From: Chrysomallon squamiferum
Taxonomy: Eukaryota; Mollusca; Gastropoda; Neomphalida; Peltospiridae
DNA: 64,000 bases
Direction: 5' to 3'
Assembly: GCA_012295275.1 (NCBI GenBank)
Contig: CM022670.1
Span: forward strand, 15,219,862 to 15,283,861
The notes below the pieces were generated by a model that saw nothing but the letters and a program-made list of their open reading frames with translations, had not been told where the DNA came from and made no database searches. Numbering within the stretch: position 1 is the stretch's first letter; every line of letters starts with the position of its first letter. This document shows positions 1-32,408 of this stretch, one piece after another. The position numbers and the translations under genes were made by a program.

Positions 1-507
1 TAATTGAACTATTACTACTACTGCTACTATTACACCTACTACTGCTACTACTAGCACTGCCACCGCTACTACTACTACAACAACAACTAGTACTACGATC
101 ATTACTATCGCTGGTGCTCCTCTTGTTCCTCTTCTTCTTCTTCTTCTTCTTCTTATTATTATTATTATTATTAGCGGATTGATTCTTTTATCCTTCAACG
201 AAGTTAGGATTACAATTTTACAAACAAAAATGATGAAGGTCTCAACGAAACTCAGTTCAGGCAGGATTTGAAGTTTTGCACTAGAATCCTTTTTTTAAAC
301 GTGTAATAATACTAAAAATCTATGAATTTTGCTATGAATGAAAATGGATTTCTCAGCTTACTTTTCAAAAAAGCCAGTTACGCTTTAAAGAATGGTTCGT
401 TGTGTTATTTAAAGTTGATTTGTTTTTAAAATGTATGCATGACGTCATTATTAAATTTCATGACGTCCGTGCACCTTAGGTTCATCTAGTTGTGCAGAAA
501 TAATACC
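1..507. other. Non-coding AT-rich DNA with degenerate triplet repeats
   Basis: Bases 1-172 are an imperfect trinucleotide tract (ACT/TAC type passing into CTT and then TTA). The rest is AT-rich unique sequence. Two CRE-like sites occur, a perfect TGACGTCA at 440-447 and a partial one at 461-467. No reading frame of substance was found. Confidence 0.6.
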
Positions 508-1294
508 GGGCCTTTAACACCGAAGGGTCATGTTCCGATATACACAAAAATAAATAAAAACGGATTTCTTTATTTGCTGGTGACTTTGGCGTGTTTCTGA
601 ACTTACAGTTATTATCTCTGATCGTATGGTCTAACTCCAACAGTTATTAATGGCAGATTTGACGAGTTGATCTTCTGCTTAAACGCTTTTAGTTTTTTGT
701 TTGACATATTCCTATACTTAAAAGACCTTACGTTTCCTTCAACAGCCGATTCTGGAACCACTGGTAATATATTTGATTTTTACTGGGGAACAGAACTGTA
801 TCCTAGAATACTAGGATTTGACGTCAAGGTTTTCACTAACTGTTGTAGACTTCATGGTAGACACGGCAGGATATTACATTTGTTGAGGATGTTTGGTTTT
901 CATTCCTGGTCTCTATACATCCACAAGCTTGTAAATGGTTAAGCACCCAGTTCATCTCGGCTCAACCTGACCAGTTGTTATCCTTTTTATTGGACTATTG
1001 GCTGTGTATATAAATTATAGTGCAGATGACCAGAAACTTATTGTGAGAAATACAAACGGCCAATGCCTTATCTGGGGAAGGGAACCTGACATCATAAAAG
1101 CCAAATATCGACTGGATAATGGAGAAGTCAGAGAAGGGATTCTTCTGGCGTCCGGTTTTTGGGGATTAGCTCGACATTTCCATTACCTACCAGAACTCGT
1201 AACTGCGTTGTGCTGGTCGCTACCAGCGTTATTTGAAAATGCAATGCCATATACTTATTTCATTTGGTTGTTCATACTTTTAGTTCATCAGAGT
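508..1294 (+). pseudogene. Decayed copy of 7-dehydrocholesterol reductase (DHCR7-like)
   Basis: Translated piecewise, this stretch aligns along its length with the intact DHCR7 at 30.6-32.0 kb. It begins at the equivalent of GPLTPKG, continues through TPTVINGRFDE and the sterol-reductase segment GNIFDFYWGTELYPRI (about 765-815), and ends at ILLVHQS. It is broken in several ways. There is a stop within the first third. About 50 codons are missing after the FTN at about 840, where the reading jumps straight to a segment matching DIMLDRAGYYIC in another frame. In-frame stops replace the Trp after that cysteine and the Tyr before MVKHPVHLG. The N-terminal third and the extreme C-terminus, including the HR..RD...C..KYG signature, are absent. 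No introns interrupt the matching parts, as in the intact copy. The C-terminal part (about 1000-1290) stays open, which suggests fairly recent decay. A functional product is very unlikely. Confidence 0.85.
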
Positions 1295-4088
1295 TCATTT
1301 GCGTTGTTGTTGTTGTTCTTTTGTTCTGTTTTGTTATTTTTGTTCGTTTTAATTTGTGTTGTTTTTTAAAAAAGAAAAACAAAATGCAGTAACGACAATT
1401 TAATTACATTGAATTATTATTTATTTCCAATTATTTTGTTTTAATTTTTATTTTAAATATGTTTGGCTATGCTTTGAAAATCGCCTCGTACCAGTTCAGA
1501 CTGAAACTGTTATGGATGTGGGCATTATTTCTCTAATTTTCAGTAATTGGTGTGCGCAGAAATGTTATGTCGTGCCTATATTTATTTATTTATTTATTTA
1601 TTTTCACAACCTCATGTACCCACTGAATTCTTGTGTAAACGCCCAACCTGAAATTGGTTCAAGACAGTTTTGGCAGCGCCTCTTTAATTTGGCTAATAGA
1701 AAATTACACTGCCACGTTTCAATATATTACAAACATAACGGCAGTCTTTGAATTTATGTATTTAGATAATAATTTATTGTATATTTCGAACTACTTTATT
1801 TATTTTGTTCTTGTATAAAATAAAACACCAAAGGGTATTTCTTACATTTTATGTGATACAGTGTCGAAATAAAGAACAAGTGCGAGGCCATTTATCCAGT
1901 AACCTTGGTACTAGAGGTGACCCGGACTTAACTGTTACTTATGACCTTTGTGTTTAATTCCGCATGTACACTGGACAGCGGCAAACAATAATAACGTGGA
2001 ACAGATACATACAAATCACGGTGTCATTCCCTGTTATATACTTCGTCTGAAAGGAAGAGAAAATGTTAATTTTTGTCAAAGAAACAACGAAACGTAAGTA
2101 AATTATGCGTAACATCCTTTCCAAAATACTTCCCGTCGTTTCAAACATAATCTGGACCATAATAAACATGTAATAGTAAAGAATGAAACTATATTTAACA
2201 GATATAAATTAATACAATTTTGAAGCCATTTTTCCGCAATTCCTGTTTTCAGGAAGACGTACCTACATTAGCAATACCATAGAGATTTTACTTGTTTTGT
2301 GGTTTATTGTTATTATTATTATTATTATTATTATTTATTTTTTTAATGTTATTTATTTATTTATTATTATTTATTTATTTATTTAACAGAAAGAGTTAGT
2401 TAAGTAACTACGTGTACAACATATATCAGGAAAAGCGGGTGGGTGGTTGTGGAGAAACTCCCGGCTCATAATAAATGAACCTTTGATAATCAGTCTAACA
2501 TGCCTAGAACATTTTAAAAATAAGTGCTGAAACTACAACTGATACGTTTATGAATGTTTTAGTCGTTCTGTCATGCAAGGAATTTTGATACTTTACTTTC
2601 AGCATTATCAGAGATTGAGGTATAACGATTGGTTAGTATATTATAATATTCTAAATATCACAAATGGTATTCAAAAAGAATGGAGTGACGCCAGCACAAA
2701 AAAGAAAGAGTATCCTATTGTTTAATAGAATTCAAATCGATCGTTATTTTGACACCTTTATGGAGAGAACCAGTACCAGATTGACAGCGTTATTTTGCAA
2801 AGCAGTCTTTTTAAATCTCAATTCACATTATGAAAACAAATAATAATAAAGAAACAGAATTGTGACGTTTTATAAAGTGACACATCATACAGGTTTTAGT
2901 TATAGCTCAACGATTACATTTTTAAAATTATTTACACACTGATCTACAAATGATTATAAATTTTCAGTAAGTAATTCATATATTATTATAATTTATCACT
3001 TACTTGACGGATTAAAATGTAATAATACTGTAAATAATTTTTATATCTAGCTATTTATAATTTAACAAGAAAAGGATTACAGTGCATTTCAGAAGAAAAA
3101 AAAACATTAATTAAAAACAAACAAACAAACGAAAGAAAAAAGAAAAAAGTTATAATTCAGCGTCAATGTCGTAACGTTTTTGAAACATAAGATTTCAATA
3201 TTTCGGTTAAGACCAAAATAGAATTCATGAAGGTCTCTGGTGGATTTGTTATTAAATAGAAGAGTTTGTTTAAAGGACAAAACAAAGAAAAACAAACCAG
3301 ATGATAAATAAAATAATAGTTGTTGATGCACAGTATTTGCGGTTTATTAGAGTGCGCCGTGTGGCCCATTACTTCTGACGTCAGCACTCGATGTTTCTGT
3401 CAGGGTTACCTCACCTTCAGTCCATATTTGTCTAGCCTATACCAGCTGACTAGTTCTGTATGGGCGTCCCTAACACAGGTCAAAACTCCCGCTGTCACAG
3501 CTCATTGGGTCACAGGGACATACAAGCCCAATCACCAGGTCGAGGAATGGACCATGAAGGGGAACATATTAATATGCTGTTAATAAGAATATAAGGAAAC
3601 AATATAATCAACATTCACAATAGCCAGAGTATCCTATAGCAGAGAACAATTCAGGGTGACTTGAATTGATATCGGTGTTTCTCTGCCAGAGATAGGTTAA
3701 TGCTGAGGTTTTTTTTTGTGTGGTTAATATACTTATTTAATAATAATATTTGGCTTTACGATTCAGTAGGAAGTATCATCTAATGGTACATAATATACAA
3801 GCAACATTAAGAAACCCGAGAGCCCTACCATAAATCACCGACTCGAGAATCTTCAGGCATGTTAAACTGACCTGAATCATGACTTCATCGTTGGCTGATT
3901 AACTCGAGACAGGTTTTTTAATGTCTACCTTTTTAAATAGGCGATTGTTACTGAGCAAACAGCCACAGTGAAACACACACAAAGAGGATATAGAGATATC
4001 AGTCTGATTGGGTGAACGCATCTTCGGTGAAGTCCCTTTTTTTTACTTTTTTCTTTTTTTAAATATGTATTTTAATTTTTTTTTACAG
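1295..4088. other. Intergenic AT-rich DNA, no gene seen
   Basis: Mostly AT-rich unique sequence with short (TTA)n and (TTTA)n tracts near 2310-2385. A less AT-rich patch at about 3320-3560 stands out in composition. It could be an old interspersed-repeat fragment or a promoter-proximal region for the gene that starts downstream. The short open frames here show no family resemblance. Confidence 0.5.
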
Positions 4089-4128
4089 GAAAGACGGCTA
4101 TACTAACCACAACAGAACAAGTAAACAG
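4089..4128 (+). other. Candidate 5' UTR exon of the tandem pseudokinase gene
   Basis: A 40-base segment has a long T-rich tract ending in ACAG on its left and a near-perfect donor, CAG|GTAAGT, on its right. It has no ATG and lies 735 bases before the exon carrying the proposed start codon. It is read as an internal non-coding leader exon, so a further first exon and promoter would lie upstream. Only splice-site quality supports it. Confidence 0.4.
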
Positions 4129-4369
4129 GTAAGTAAATTTACTTTTACTTAACTAATTTATTGTATTTATTAATTAAAACACTTATCCAGTCCAAGAGTT
4201 TGATAAAGTAGAGATTTGTACAACTACTTTGATAGTTACTTCACAGCACGTCTCTTATAATATGTATTTATATGACTACAGTGTAGATCAACGTTGAGAA
4301 ATGTTCTTTTTGTTCGGTTTTATACTGCTTGAAATAAGATTATAATAAGACTATAATAAGTCTTTATAA

Positions 4370-4494
4370 CATAAACACATGTATGCAAACATATATATAC
4401 ATAAACACACATATATACATATAGATACATACATATATATATATATATTATATATATAAATACACATATACATGCATGCATACATATATGTGTG

Positions 4495-4528
<34 letters not shown>

Positions 4529-4539
4529 CATACATATGA

Positions 4540-4570
<31 letters not shown>

Positions 4571-4692
4571 TATACACACACATATATACACACACATATA
4601 TACACACACATATATATATATACAAGGAAGACGAGTTTATCAACAGGTATAAATAATACCTATATATATATATATATATATATATATACTAC
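4370..4692. repeat. Mixed (AT)n/(ACAT)n/(CA)n microsatellite
   Basis: A continuous alternating purine-pyrimidine tract of TATA, ACAT and CACA blocks between the leader exon and the ATG exon. The open frames on both strands here are repeat artefacts. Confidence 0.9.
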
Positions 4693-4895
4693 TACTATAG
4701 CTACTGCTGTTGCAGCAGATATCTACTCTGTCTGCAATATCTGACACTCCCACAAATTTTATTAATACTGCTATTGTTACCATCACTACTACTACAGCTC
4801 ACTGTTACAGCACAACCACCACTATTTGAATGTGACTATTCAGTGTTATATCATCATGTACAGGTACAACGCTCCACTGAAAAGGACAGTTTAAT

Positions 4896-16423
<11,528 letters not shown>

Positions 16424-16552
16424 GATAAAAATCTATGATTACAAGTCATTTTACATATAACACAAAAAAAATTGTCTTATAAATGTGTGCCATGAGTTTT
16501 CGTTATACTTTTTCAAAGGTGTGAAGCAACTAAACATTTTGGGACATAAAAA

Positions 16553-16558
16553 AATAAA
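16553..16558 (+). promoter_or_regulatory. Candidate polyadenylation signal AATAAA for the pseudokinase gene
   Basis: The first AATAAA downstream of the stop codon, about 130 bases into the putative 3' UTR. Other AT-rich variants follow, so use of this one is inferred. Confidence 0.4.
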
Positions 16559-17920
16559 ATTCTCATATACATACCATGTATACGAGTATTGAGATAAGAC
16601 AAACATAAATAGGTATGTTTAAAAATGATTATATTTACAATCAATTAAATATATATACATATATATAGAGAGTAATTGTACTATCAGTTGTTAATAACAG
16701 ACATATTTACATACAAGTATTCCATGTGCAGTATTTAATATAACGATATTTTTTCTGGCATAAGACAAAAATTACGTCTCTCTGAAAAAATATTATATAC
16801 ATATATTCATACATACATACATACATACATACATACATACATACATACATTCACACACATATATTTCACAATTGTATTATCAAATGTGAATAACAGATTT
16901 ACATACAGTATTTCATATGCAGTATTTAATGAGATGAACAGTTTCGACACTGAAAAAAATTAAGTGCATGTGTAAATATATTATAATCACAAACAGTTAT
17001 ATATATTTATTATTTTATTATCATATGTTAATAATAGATTTACACATAGTATTTCATATGAAGAACATTTCTGACACTGACAAAAATTAAGTGTATATGT
17101 GAAACAGATATTTATTAATCAGTGTAAAAATATATATATATATCATAATCGTATTAGCTTGGAGAAACAATTCTGTAAGAAAATGAGTCTACGTTAAATA
17201 CAGAGATCTCAGATGCATTATTGTCACACACAAAAAAGATAAAATAAAATAAAATAAAATAAAATAAAATAAAATAAAATAAAATAAAATAAACATATTA
17301 AATTTAAAAAAATATAAAATGTTTTTCGTAATGGTGAACACATATTTTGACAAAGTGACAGTGATACCAAACACAAACAAACAACACAGACTGATGGAAC
17401 TTTGCACGATGCCCTATCAGGCAGTATTAAGTAAGATGAAACAAATATACTAGGTCTAAAATAAATGGTAAGCACACAGAAACATCGGTCCAAACAAGAT
17501 ACAAAGCTAAACATTTACTACTGCCGAAACACTCAAAACACTGTCCTGGTATATTTTGAAGCAAACTACAAATGTAATAAATGGATAACTTTCACTTTAT
17601 AAGTTCTTGTTGTACGTATCACTGTTCAGTTTCTTGCTTATACCACCGGATTGAAATTTGATTGTTATATTATCATCATCATTATTAACACCATCACGGT
17701 TATCACCACCATTATCACAGTCATTATGATCATTTATTTTGACGTACAATGTTGCTACTGCATTTTGAAAGAGAAATAAATTGTGTTGCATTTTACTGAC
17801 AGTACTGTGATTTTTATTAGTAATCGATTGACCTTACATATTCAGATTTCGTCATATTAAGAATTAGTTTAATTTGTATCCTTCAAAGTTATTGTTTTAG
17901 TTCTTGTTTTAGTTGTCCAT
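16559..17920. other. Non-coding DNA with microsatellites, no gene seen
   Basis: AT-rich sequence with (ACAT)n at 16809-16850 and an (AAAAT)n run at 17238-17292. Three phrases around CAGATTTACATACAGTATTTCATATG recur between 16680 and 17060, suggesting an old local triplication of about 170 bases. Confidence 0.5.
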
Positions 17921-19192
17921 TTTTAATTAATAACGAAGCATGTCGAAAAAACAGTGCTGTTAAAATATATCTGCACCATTTTGTAACAGTCAATGAGTGA
18001 CAGATTTGCTGTGAAGTTTCTCCTCGTAGTTATTCCAAAGCGATGACGAAGTCGCTTGATATGGTCATATTGCACTTAATGATATTGTCCTCCCTTTTTG
18101 TATGATCATTATACGAAACATATCGCTTCAGACTTTTAATCCTTTACTCTCATTTTCTGTGCTTTTTAATTTATATATATATATATATATATATTTATTT
18201 AATTATTATTAAAAATTGCATACATAGGATTAAAAAAATAATAATAATAAAATAAAAAAATACTGATATACTGGCAAATCAAGAAAATTTGCAAATGTGG
18301 AATTTTTTGTAGACTTTAAAATACCTGCGACATTCTATACGTATTTATCTGATAATGAAAATACAGTGAAATCGCGAAGATTTTTAAAACGTTCTTGTTT
18401 TGCTTACACATCTGATTTCGATCCTTAACTTTTGCTTTTATTTTAAACTAATAGCACCAAACGTACTGAACAGTGTGATACACGAAACTTAAATAACAAT
18501 AAAGTTACGTGTTTTTCATTATAAAATAAAAAATATAAAAAATAAGACATTACACCACTCAGAGAAAAAATAAAAACGGAACTTTGTTCAAAGTTTGACA
18601 TTTAACAATTGATCAGTTCTTACAAAGTGGCATAAAGGAAAACTGAACACTGAAACGTACAATAGTAAAGTCAAATTTTCATATAATGGGGTAAAACGAT
18701 CATATTCAAATATTTCTTAAGTTTCGTTTCTTTTCAAATGATATTTTAACAAATATTTTAATATTGAAACATTGTGGCTTTGGACAATAGAAAAAGGCAT
18801 ATAAGAATGAGTCTTTCCTTAAGGGCGTTTAGGTATTACTGGGGTTTTTTTTGGGGGAGGGTGTTTTTTCTTACTTCTAATTGCTGTTCCACAGAACATC
18901 GTAGTATTTATTTATTTAATTAATTCTACTGAAAATAACAAAGGATGACTATTTTATTTTATCAGATAGTAAACAGAAGTCATCGGTTAATTTTACTAAA
19001 TCGACTTAGAAAAGGATTATTAGTTTTAGGACCGAATTAATGAGTTTCAAGGCATATAAATACACATATATGTTCAGACAGACAGACACACACATATGTA
19101 TGTATATATGTATGTGTGTGTGTGTGTGTATGTATGTATATATATATATATATATATATATTACAGTTATGATTTTTCTGTTTATCGGACAA

Positions 19193-19224
<32 letters not shown>

Positions 19225-19258
19225 AATGATAATGATGATTAAGAAGATAATAGTGATA
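17921..19258 (+). repeat. Left copy of the duplicated segment flanking the satellite array
   Basis: This runs from AATAACGAAGCATGTCGAAAAAAC through a (TA)n tract, a G-rich T/G patch near 18840 and a (TG)n(TA)n tract to the (GATGAT)n stretch near 19195. It is closely matched, in the same order and orientation, by 27543-28902 plus 29713-29800. It contains no recognisable gene. Confidence 0.88.
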
Positions 19259-27542
<8,284 letters not shown>

Positions 27543-27800
27543 TTTTATTAATAACGAAGCATGTCGAAAAAACATTGCTGTTAAAATATATCTTCGCCAT
27601 TTTGTAACAGTGACTGAGTGACAGAATTTCTGTGAAGTTTCTCCTCGTAATTATTCCAAAGTGATGACGAAGTCACTTGATATGGTCATATTGCACTTAA
27701 TGATATTGTCCTCCCTTTTTGTATGATCATTATACGAAATATATCGCTTCAAACTTTTAATCCTTTACTCTCATTTTCTATGCTTTTCAATTTATATATA

Positions 27801-27831
<31 letters not shown>

Positions 27832-27898
27832 TTATGTATGTGTGTGTATATATATATGTATATATATATTTATGTATGTATGTATGTATGTGTGTATG

Positions 27899-27943
<45 letters not shown>

Positions 27944-28859
27944 TTATTTATTTATTTATTTAATTATTATTAAAACTTGCATACATAAGATTAAAAATTA
28001 ATAATAATAAAATAAAAAAATACTAACATACTGGCAAAGCAAGAAAATTTGCAAAGGTGTCGAAATTTTTGTAGACTTTAAAATACCTGCGACATTCTAT
28101 ACGTATTCATCTGATAATGAAAATACAGTGAAATCGCGAAGATTTTTAAAACGTTCTTGTTTTGTCCACACATCTGATTTCGATCCTTTAGTTTTGCTTT
28201 TATTTTAAACTAATAGCACAAAACGTACTGAACAGTGTGATACACGAAACTTAAATAACAATAAAGTTACGTGTTTTTCATTATAAAATTAAAAAAAATA
28301 TATAAAAAAAAAATAGGACATTACACCATTCAGACAAAAAATTAAAACGGAACTTTGTTCAAAGTTTGACATTTAACAATTGATCAGTTCTTACAAAATG
28401 GTATAAGGGAAAAACTGAACACTGAAACGTACAATAGTAAAGTAAAATTTTCATATAATGGGGTAAAACGATCATATTCAAATATTTCTTAAGTTTCGTT
28501 TCTTTTAAAATATTATTTTAACAAACATTTTGGATTTGGACAATAGAAAAAGGCATATAAGAATGAGTCTTTCCTTATGGCCGTTTAGGTATTACTGAGG
28601 TGTTTTTTTGGGGGGGGGTTCTTACTTCTAATTGCTGTTGCACACAACATCGTAGTATTTATTTATTTAATTAATTCTACTGAAAATAAAAAAGGATGAC
28701 TATTTTATTTTATCAGATAGTAAACAGAAGTTATTGCTTAATTTTACTAAATCGACTTAAATAAGGATTATTAGTTTTATGACCGAATTAATGAGTTTCA
28801 AGGCATATAAATACACATATATGTTCAGACAGACACACGCACACATATGTATGTATGTA

Positions 28860-28912
<53 letters not shown>

Positions 28913-29750
28913 ATACATACATACATATACACACACAAATATTTACATATTAACTTACACAGACATAAATAGGCACCCACAGATTTAAATAATCACACAC
29001 ACAGATACACACACATAAACACATATAAATACACACAAACCGTTCAAAAATCAGAGATTTTTCTGAAGAAATTTCTTTTTATTAGCAGTAGTAAATATTT
29101 TCATGCTTTGGTGAATACGTTTCATCCAGGATCAACAATAAAAACAAATTTCAAATGACATTTTGTTTTACTTCTTTTTAATCTTCCATTTTGCTTAATA
29201 TACATGTGTTCATTACATTAAAACATAAAGTGAAATTTAAAAGTCACTGAAAGCAGCATTGTATCCTGAACTGGATGATTCGAAAAGAACACAATTTTTT
29301 GGTAACTTTATTAAAAATGTAGCAAACAAAGTATGTAGTACGATAAATTATAATTATTATTCCCGCTAACACACTTGAAAGCTTCTTTACCGACTAATTT
29401 ACAATATTTGGAATTACAAAATAACCAAGTCGTTGAACAGTGAATTGATAAAAAGTGATCAGTTGTTTTTGATCACTTTGTAAACTGTTGGATAAATGGA
29501 GTTGTAAGAGTGATGTATTTCACTTCTGTTCATTCGTAACAGTACACTGAGCATGGCCTTCGATGTAGAGAAATGAAAACTGAAACAAAGAGCTTTTCGA
29601 CTGAATTAAAATGCAAGTGACTAGAAATGATTATACAACATTTCTTGTTTGTTTTTCCGAATTTTCCCTTCTGTATTGCATATTCAGATTGATGAAGTAA
29701 TATTATGACGTAATTACAGTTATGATTTTTCTGTTTATCGGACAAAATGA

Positions 29751-29784
<34 letters not shown>

Positions 29785-29800
29785 AATGATAATGATGATT
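27543..29800 (+). repeat. Right copy of the segment flanking the satellite array
   Basis: It starts abruptly inside a 103-bp monomer (after CACATATCACT at 27531-27541) and repeats the left segment through the microsatellites near 28860-28902. About 810 bases absent from the left copy follow (28903-29712). The match then resumes at TTACAGTTATGATTTTTCTG and the (GATGAT)n stretch. The extra 810 bases are AT-rich with no recognised gene. They are either an insertion here or a deletion on the left. Confidence 0.85.
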
Positions 29801-30557
29801 AAGACGATAATGGTGACAATGATAATGATGATTGAGACGATATTGATGACACAATGAAATACAACTATGTAAAATGATTTACATTTTACAAATAATTTCG
29901 CACATACATTTAGAATGTCAACGTGTTCATATAACCGGGTTAGAAATTTATTTCTTGTATTTCTGTATTCCTTCTTTGGACATTTTTTTTTAAAATTATG
30001 ATTGTTCTTGTTGTTGTTAATATTGTTGTTGCCTTGTCAGCGTAGAATATTTTACTCTGTTTTCCGTTCTTTCGTGCCACAGGGTTTCATTCTGAGGTAA
30101 AATTTTAATACTGTTTGTTTTTTCGACTCGTCTGAAACAAACGTGTACAAAACACCGATTCATAAGTTTTGTGCGTGTGAGAGATACTGAAGTGGTTTAT
30201 TGTTTACTTTTTCAACTTTTCTTTTCTTTTCCTTCTCTGTCTGTTTAAATGTGTGGTTAACATTAAAAAATATACATATATAATAATAATAAATATTAAT
30301 TTTAACAAAAATAGAAAATAAAACGAACACTGGGCATGTGAAATATTTACACAGTGAGATCAATAACTGATGTCTCAATATTACTGACAAGAAAGATCTG
30401 TGTTGGCGATTTCTGCATTTTTCTTTTTGACAAAATACATTAAAAACAAAATTAATAAATAAAGAAATAAAGAAAAAAGTTTAAGCGCAATCGTAATATA
30501 AGTAAATACAAATAAAACAAATAGTATCAATTTTCAGGTGCATGAATATAAGTTCAG
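29801..30557. other. Intergenic / 3' UTR side of DHCR7
   Basis: AT-rich with no reading frame of note. An AATAAA on the minus strand at about 30194-30199 would give DHCR7 a 3' UTR of roughly 360 bases; its use is inferred. Confidence 0.45.
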
Positions 30558-32009
30558 TTAAAATAAATATGGGACAATTCTGTGGGGAACTTTCTGCTGG
30601 TAATCTCTCCAAAATGTACCGTACTTCTTGCGACACTTTTCATCGTCGCGATAACTGCGGTGAAGTAACAGTATAATCAGCCACAAGAAATAACTGTATG
30701 GCATCACGTTCTCAAACAGCGCTGGGACGGACCAGCAGAACGCAAGCAAGAGTTCAGGTAAGTAATGGAAATGACGAGCAAGACCCCAGAATCCTGACGT
30801 GAGAAGAATGCTTTCTTTTACGTCACCGTTCTCAAGCTGGTACTTGGCTCTGATAATCTCCGCTTTTTTGCCCCAGATGACGCAGTCACCGTCTGCATAT
30901 CTAACCGTTTGCTTCTGAGCGTCAGCTTGGTAATTGATGTAGATGGATAAAATCCCCAGCGAAAGAACTGTTACCGTCCAAAAGGGACCTAAATGGACTG
31001 GATGCTTGACCATGTACAAACTAACAGAGGTGTACAGACCTGGCACAAATACCAGACAACCCCAGCAAATATAATACCCTGCTCTGTCCAGCATAATATC
31101 AATGGTGCGCATGTACCCAGCCTCCCACCAGAAAAACTTAGCAAGATAAATTAGCTGAAGAACTGCCACAACAAACATACTGTCGACGAATCCATATAAC
31201 TCGTAACTTTTTAGAGCAAACACACAGACAAGCAACGCCCATACCATCATGCCAAAACGACAGTTGGTGAAAACCTTTAGGTCAAATCCCCAAATTTTGG
31301 GATATAGTTCGGTTCCCCAGTAATAGTCAAATATCACATTGCCGGTAGTACCAGAATCGGAGGTCGACGGGGCTAGAAGTCCTTTGAAGTAGAGAAATAA
31401 ACAAAACAGAAAGCTGAAGATATTGAGACTGAACAAAACCTCGTCAAATCTGTCATAAATAATAGAAGGAGTGAAGCCAAGCGGTCTTAGTAACAAAGTG
31501 CTAATCCAGAAAAGAGAAACTGTCAAAATAAAGTAAGCAAATCCATTGTCAGTGTACAAAGGAGTGTTGCCTTTGGGCGTGAGAGGTCCTGTAACTTGCT
31601 TCCCTGGCAGAAGTTTCATCATTGCCAGCGCATAGAGGCAGTATCCTGTAATAATGCTCGTCATGAGAAGACTACCAGAGTTGACTAGACCCCAGATATC
31701 AGTGAGGCCAGCGAAAAGAGAGCGGTTGTGAAAAACTGTCGCCATTTTAGCAAAGCTTCCATCACAGTGCACTGCCGTGTACCACAGCAGTATAACTATG
31801 TTCGGTGTGGTGGCGATCAGAAACAGAGGCATCACGGTCTTCGTGAAAATACGCTTCATTTTGCTGGTGAGTTTGTTCTGGGTCAGTTTCTCGTATCCCA
31901 GAATGCCGGTAGCAAGAGTCGTTCCATTAGTACTCGCAGCAGCCTCGGCTCTGTTTTTATTATCCTCATAGTTTTTTCTTTGTCTTGACTTTGTGCTATA
32001 ACCGTTCAT
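30558..32009 (-). CDS. DHCR7: 7-dehydrocholesterol reductase
   Basis: The 483-residue product is a multi-pass ER-membrane NADPH-dependent sterol reductase of the ERG4/ERG24 family. It would reduce the 7(8) double bond of 7-dehydrocholesterol or related sterols. The C-terminal signature LLHRSYRDDEKCRKKYG fits the family pattern exactly. The N-terminal-side signature region is GNVIFDYYWGTELYPK, with Asn-Pro-Arg changed to Tyr-Pro-Lys. FFWWEAGYMRTIDIM, CVIWGKKAEII and SGFWGLARHFHYLPELL match DHCR7 rather than sterol C14-reductase or lamin B receptor. Human DHCR7 is 475 residues, so this is full length. The start at 32009 (MNGYSTKSRQ) is preferred because a longer in-frame extension runs into a poly-A-encoded lysine run, and an acceptor (TTTTTGCAG) lies at 32037-32045. 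All coding sequence is in one exon, unlike the vertebrate gene, which may reflect an ancient retrocopy. No breaks were seen. Confidence 0.95.
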   Translation of the reverse strand: MNGYSTKSRQRKNYEDNKNRAEAAASTNGTTLATGILGYEKLTQNKLTSKMKRIFTKTVMPLFLIATTPNIVILLWYTAVHCDGSFAKMATVFHNRSLFAGLTDIWGLVNSGSLLMTSIITGYCLYALAMMKLLPGKQVTGPLTPKGNTPLYTDNGFAYFILTVSLFWISTLLLRPLGFTPSIIYDRFDEVLFSLNIFSFLFCLFLYFKGLLAPSTSDSGTTGNVIFDYYWGTELYPKIWGFDLKVFTNCRFGMMVWALLVCVFALKSYELYGFVDSMFVVAVLQLIYLAKFFWWEAGYMRTIDIMLDRAGYYICWGCLVFVPGLYTSVSLYMVKHPVHLGPFWTVTVLSLGILSIYINYQADAQKQTVRYADGDCVIWGKKAEIIRAKYQLENGDVKESILLTSGFWGLARHFHYLPELLLAFCWSVPALFENVMPYSYFLWLIILLLHRSYRDDEKCRKKYGTFWRDYQQKVPHRIVPYLF

Positions 32010-32036
32010 ATCAGCTGGTTTGGTTAACTGGTCATT
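32010..32036 (-). other. 5' UTR part of the DHCR7 coding exon, with splice acceptor
   Basis: On the minus strand TATTTTTGCAG precedes AATGACCAG, a convincing acceptor, so the exon should begin at 32036. The 27 bases to the ATG are open in the DHCR7 frame, so a start in an upstream exon cannot be excluded. Confidence 0.65.
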
Positions 32037-32324
32037 CTGCAAAAATATACGAAGTAAAATATAAATTGATATTTTTTTTTTTTTTTTTTTTTTTTTTGTA
32101 TGGAATAAAATCCCCATCTCATATCTTGATCATAATGGCTAAAATTGTTTTTGAAAAAAAAAAAAAAAAAAAACCTAATGCAACTATTCGAGAGAGAGAT
32201 TTCTTTTTTCTTAATTTATTATTTTAAAATATTTTAAAACTATTTGTCTAGATTATTTAAGTAAAAACATTCATAAAGACTGAGTAATTGTGTTGTTATT
32301 TATTAATTTATTTATTAAATGCTC

Positions 32325-32408
<84 letters not shown>

